Below, one piece after another: positions 6,930 through 8,321 of a stretch of 8,321 nt of DNA; positions within the stretch are counted from its first letter, which is position 1; each line of letters opens with the position of its first letter. The stretch spans positions 1-8,321 of the forward strand of contig CBDULQ010000168.1 of NCBI GenBank assembly GCA_965368115.1. The letters are read 5' to 3'. The DNA is from CBDULQ01 sp965368115 (lineage in GTDB: Bacteria; Pseudomonadota; Gammaproteobacteria; SZUA-229). The position numbers and the translations under genes were made by a program. The notes beneath the pieces were generated by a model. The model was not told the origin of the DNA, did no database searches, and saw only the letters and a program-made list of their open reading frames with translations.

Positions 6930-6981
6930 TCGTGTTTTTATGGTCAGGAAAGACAACAGAGGATTTCCCGGGTTTTCGGGA
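6930..6981. other. Start of the intergenic region after the DUF4336 gene, with a degenerate palindrome
   Basis: No gene is supported between 6930 and 7162. TCCCG at 6966-6970 and CGGGA at 6977-6981 form a short, imperfect relative of the ATTCCCG palindromes and abut the ordered module that follows. The 22 bases after that module (7141-7162) show nothing recognisable before the end of the minus-strand CMD gene. Confidence 0.4.
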
Positions 6982-7140
6982 GATTCCCGCCAGAAGCCTG
7001 CGGGAATGACGAGCTGTGGCGGGAGGCAGGCATTGTTACGCTACACTCAAGGGCGGTCGTTCCCAAATGCTTGTGTCCGGAACCTTTCGAATTCAGGCTC
7101 AATTTTCCGTCACTAGATTCCCGCTTTTGCGGGAATGACG
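6982..7140. repeat. Three-unit alternating palindrome module, right copy
   Basis: Unit 1 (6982-7011) has ATTCCCGC at 6983-6990 and GCGGGAAT at 7000-7007. Including flanks, it is identical to unit 3 of the left module (1891-1924) at 32 of 34 positions. Unit 2 (7056-7084) is inverted and matches the left middle unit at 24 of 30 aligned positions, sharing AATGCTTGTGTC, though its stem is eroded. Unit 3 (7116-7140) has ATTCCCGC at 7117-7124 and GCGGGAAT at 7129-7136, and fits the N8 form. The gaps are again 44 and 31 nt and the total is again 159 bp, but the long-loop and short-loop units have swapped ends. It lies between convergent genes, where its hairpins could limit read-through in either direction. 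Confidence 0.8.
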
Positions 7141-7162
7141 TATGAGTGGGATGTCAGTGGCG

Positions 7163-7702
7163 CTATGCACTGATGATGCCTCGTTCAGAAAACACATCCT
7201 GGGCAACCGTGGCCGCATTCAGGGCGGCGGGAAAACCGGCGTACACCGACATCTGAATAATCACTTCCACGATTTCTTCCGGTGAACAGCCCACGTTCAA
7301 TGCGGCGCCGATATGCACTTTGAGCTGGGGTTGAGCATTGCCCATGGCGGCTAATGCAGAGATGGTGGCAATCTCGCGGGATTTCAGGTCCAGGCCTGGT
7401 CGGCTATAGATATCGCCAAACGGGTATTCGATGGTGTAGCGTCCCAGGTCCGGTGCGATGTGCTTCAATGATTCGATGACTTTTTCACCCGCTTCCCCGT
7501 CGATTTCCTTCAGCTTCTCCCATCCACGCGTAAATCGTTCATTATTGTTATCGCTCATTGTCGGCTCCCTGGTTAAAGTCAAATTGAATAAACCGGCACA
7601 ACCCTGTAATGACAAATATCCCAGTGAGACGACGGATAAGATCACGGACGATTGAATAAAATTTCTCTTGTCGGCATCGACCTCATTTTTACCGCTGCCC
7701 AT
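7163..7702 (-). CDS. Carboxymuconolactone decarboxylase (CMD)-family protein with export-like leader
   Basis: The CMD domain fills about the last 131 residues. It includes the typical segment VHIGAALNVGCSPEEIVEVI followed by QMSVYAGFPAALNA, which places it nearer gamma-CMD than AhpD because the CxxC redox pair is absent. The family covers protocatechuate-pathway decarboxylases and many uncharacterised stress proteins, so the exact reaction is unknown. ATG 7702 has GAGGA (7714-7710) 7 nt upstream and gives 179 aa. Its first 48 residues hold KRNFIQ, a hydrophobic stretch and a lipobox-like LQGC, resembling a Tat-like or lipoprotein signal. A second ATG at 7558, with AGGGAG 6 nt upstream, gives the canonical 131-aa cytosolic form. 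A TTG at 7738 is a third option. It lies 58 nt downstream of the merR-type gene, probably in one operon. Confidence 0.82.
   Translation of the reverse strand: MGSGKNEVDADKRNFIQSSVILSVVSLGYLSLQGCAGLFNLTLTREPTMSDNNNERFTRGWEKLKEIDGEAGEKVIESLKHIAPDLGRYTIEYPFGDIYSRPGLDLKSREIATISALAAMGNAQPQLKVHIGAALNVGCSPEEIVEVIIQMSVYAGFPAALNAATVAQDVFSERGIISA
7556..7570 (-). promoter_or_regulatory. Internal ribosome-binding site and start for a short CMD form
   Basis: On the minus strand AGGGAG (7570-7565) precedes ATG (7558-7556) with a 6-nt spacer, a near-ideal initiation site inside the longer reading frame. The protein from here begins MSDNNNERFTRG and is 131 aa, the usual size of a stand-alone CMD protein. 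Confidence 0.6.
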
Positions 7703-7760
7703 GGCGATATCCTCGGTTGTGATAATCGTTGCGGGCAAGCCTACACCTTGGAGTTAACTC

Positions 7761-8132
7761 TCAGTCAAGAGTGATCTTTCCTTCCAGCGCAGATGTGTAC
7801 AGATCAATCTTGTCGTTCAGTCTTTCCAGATGCCGTAGCTGCGCAGCAATGCTGGCTTTGAGCGCTTTTGAGTGTTCGATGAGTATTTCCCGGCGTGGAA
7901 GCAGGGTAGTATCACCTTGTTCCCTTAATGTCGCATAGCTGAGGATATGTTCCAGGGGCATCCCGGTTTCTTTCAAACGCTGTACAAATTCGATCCATTT
8001 AATATCTTTTTCTGAAAAGACCCGGTGTCCGTTGGGTCGTCGATGAACCTGACTGAGCAGGCCGATCTTGTCATAGTAGCGGATGGTATGCGGGCTCAGG
8101 CCCACGCGTTTTGAAAATTCAGCGACATTCAT
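7761..8132 (-). CDS. MerR-family transcriptional regulator without cysteines
   Basis: This 123-aa protein begins NVAEFSKRVGLSPHTIRYYD, the winged-helix DNA-binding start of MerR proteins. The wing RRPNGHRVFSEKDI follows at 31-44, then a dimerising coiled-coil region at about 80-118. ATG 8132 is chosen over TTG 8165 because it matches the family start and has GGAA 5 nt upstream. Length and the KETGMPLEHI segment resemble the AdhR/NmlR branch. In B. subtilis AdhR responds to aldehydes and also controls yraC, a CMD gene, so linkage to CMD here fits. However, those regulators sense through a conserved cysteine in the CL-K-x-TGM segment, and this protein has Arg52 there and no cysteine anywhere. 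It must sense differently or act constitutively. The gene probably drives the CMD gene and itself. Confidence 0.88.
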   Translation of the reverse strand: MNVAEFSKRVGLSPHTIRYYDKIGLLSQVHRRPNGHRVFSEKDIKWIEFVQRLKETGMPLEHILSYATLREQGDTTLLPRREILIEHSKALKASIAAQLRHLERLNDKIDLYTSALEGKITLD

Positions 8133-8173
8133 GAGTGTTCCATTGATTCGGTCAAGCCATTTCAATTGATCGT

Positions 8174-8203
8174 CTTTATTCGATAAATATTGATCGAATA
8201 AAG
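8174..8203 (-). promoter_or_regulatory. Perfect 11-bp inverted repeat, likely MerR operator
   Basis: CTTTATTCGAT at 8174-8184 and its exact complement at 8193-8203 are separated by 8 bp and lie 41 nt upstream of the regulator start. ATTGATCG is directly repeated at 8165-8172 and 8189-8196, and a degenerate half-site CTTTATCG occurs at 8219-8226. MerR proteins bind dyads between -35 and -10 elements spaced about 19 bp. I could not place a convincing promoter pair around this dyad, so its operator role rests on position and symmetry. Confidence 0.6.
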
Positions 8204-8231
8204 CGGTATGTGTGTGGACTTTATCGGCTTT

Positions 8232-8286
8232 CTATAAGTTTAATTTTAACCTCTTTGCTTATAGGTTTTATATCGTCTTATATAAG
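8232..8286. repeat. CTTATA/TATAAG iterons in AT-rich upstream region
   Basis: CTATAAG at 8232-8238 and CTTATAG at 8258-8264 form an inverted repeat with a 19-bp spacer. They are followed by the 10-bp palindrome CTTATATAAG at 8277-8286. Several of these could double as -10-like boxes on either strand, so promoters for the minus-strand operon or for a gene beyond the right edge may lie here. No specific binding protein can be named. Confidence 0.4.
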
Positions 8287-8321
8287 TTGTTGATTCTAAA
8301 TGATGGGGACCTGGCATATCT

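Noticed and set aside
1925..6981. Composite mobile element bounded by the two palindrome modules
   Set aside because: No transposase, integrase or target-site duplication is visible, and the modules are diverged. Kept as a question in the findings rather than called.
7458..7938. Plus-strand reading frames opposite the CMD and MerR genes
   Set aside because: Both overlap conserved minus-strand genes and show no domain or start signals.
8300..8321. Possible truncated reading frame starting ATGATGGGG at the right edge
   Set aside because: Only seven codons are visible and there is no Shine-Dalgarno; it cannot be supported.

Overview
The window looks like a chromosomal accessory stretch from a gammaproteobacterium. 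This is inferred from Shine-Dalgarno usage, a Gly-rich outer-membrane lipoprotein leader, a HipBA module and dispersed ATTCCCG/CGGGAAT palindromes. I cannot name the genus. No rRNA, tRNA, CRISPR array or intact transposase is visible.

Layout, left to right. (1) Positions 1-1755 hold a type II toxin-antitoxin operon. hipB (122-454) overlaps hipA (448-1755) and lies behind a promoter enclosed in nested inverted repeats. (2) 1756-2169 has no convincing gene; its left part carries three alternating palindromes (1764-1922). (3) 2170-6128 holds three exported-protein genes on the + strand: a small leucine-rich-repeat protein, a 106-aa secreted protein with two cysteines, and an 885-aa lipoprotein with three fibronectin type III domains followed by 14 beta-propeller blades. 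(4) 6222-6929 encodes a DUF4336 protein (metallo-beta-lactamase-like fold). (5) 6930-7162 is non-coding and holds a second palindrome module (6982-7140) with the same length and spacing as the first. (6) On the minus strand, a MerR-family regulator (7761-8132) precedes a carboxymuconolactone-decarboxylase-family gene (7163-7702). An AT-rich upstream region to 8321 carries a perfect 11-bp inverted repeat.

How the parts work together: hipBA is a self-contained, probably autoregulated kinase toxin module. The three exported proteins have separate upstream regions and are not tightly packed, so they may act together at the cell surface, but this is not shown. The MerR/CMD pair resembles the arrangement in AdhR/NmlR aldehyde-stress loci, although this MerR has no cysteine at all. 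The CMD gene has two well-placed ribosome-binding sites in one frame. One would give a 179-aa form with an export/lipoprotein-like leader, the other a canonical 131-aa cytosolic form.

The points most worth a second look are the CMD dual start, the equal-length palindrome modules on either side of the surface-protein block, the double seven-bladed propeller with permuted closure, and the nested operator of hipBA.
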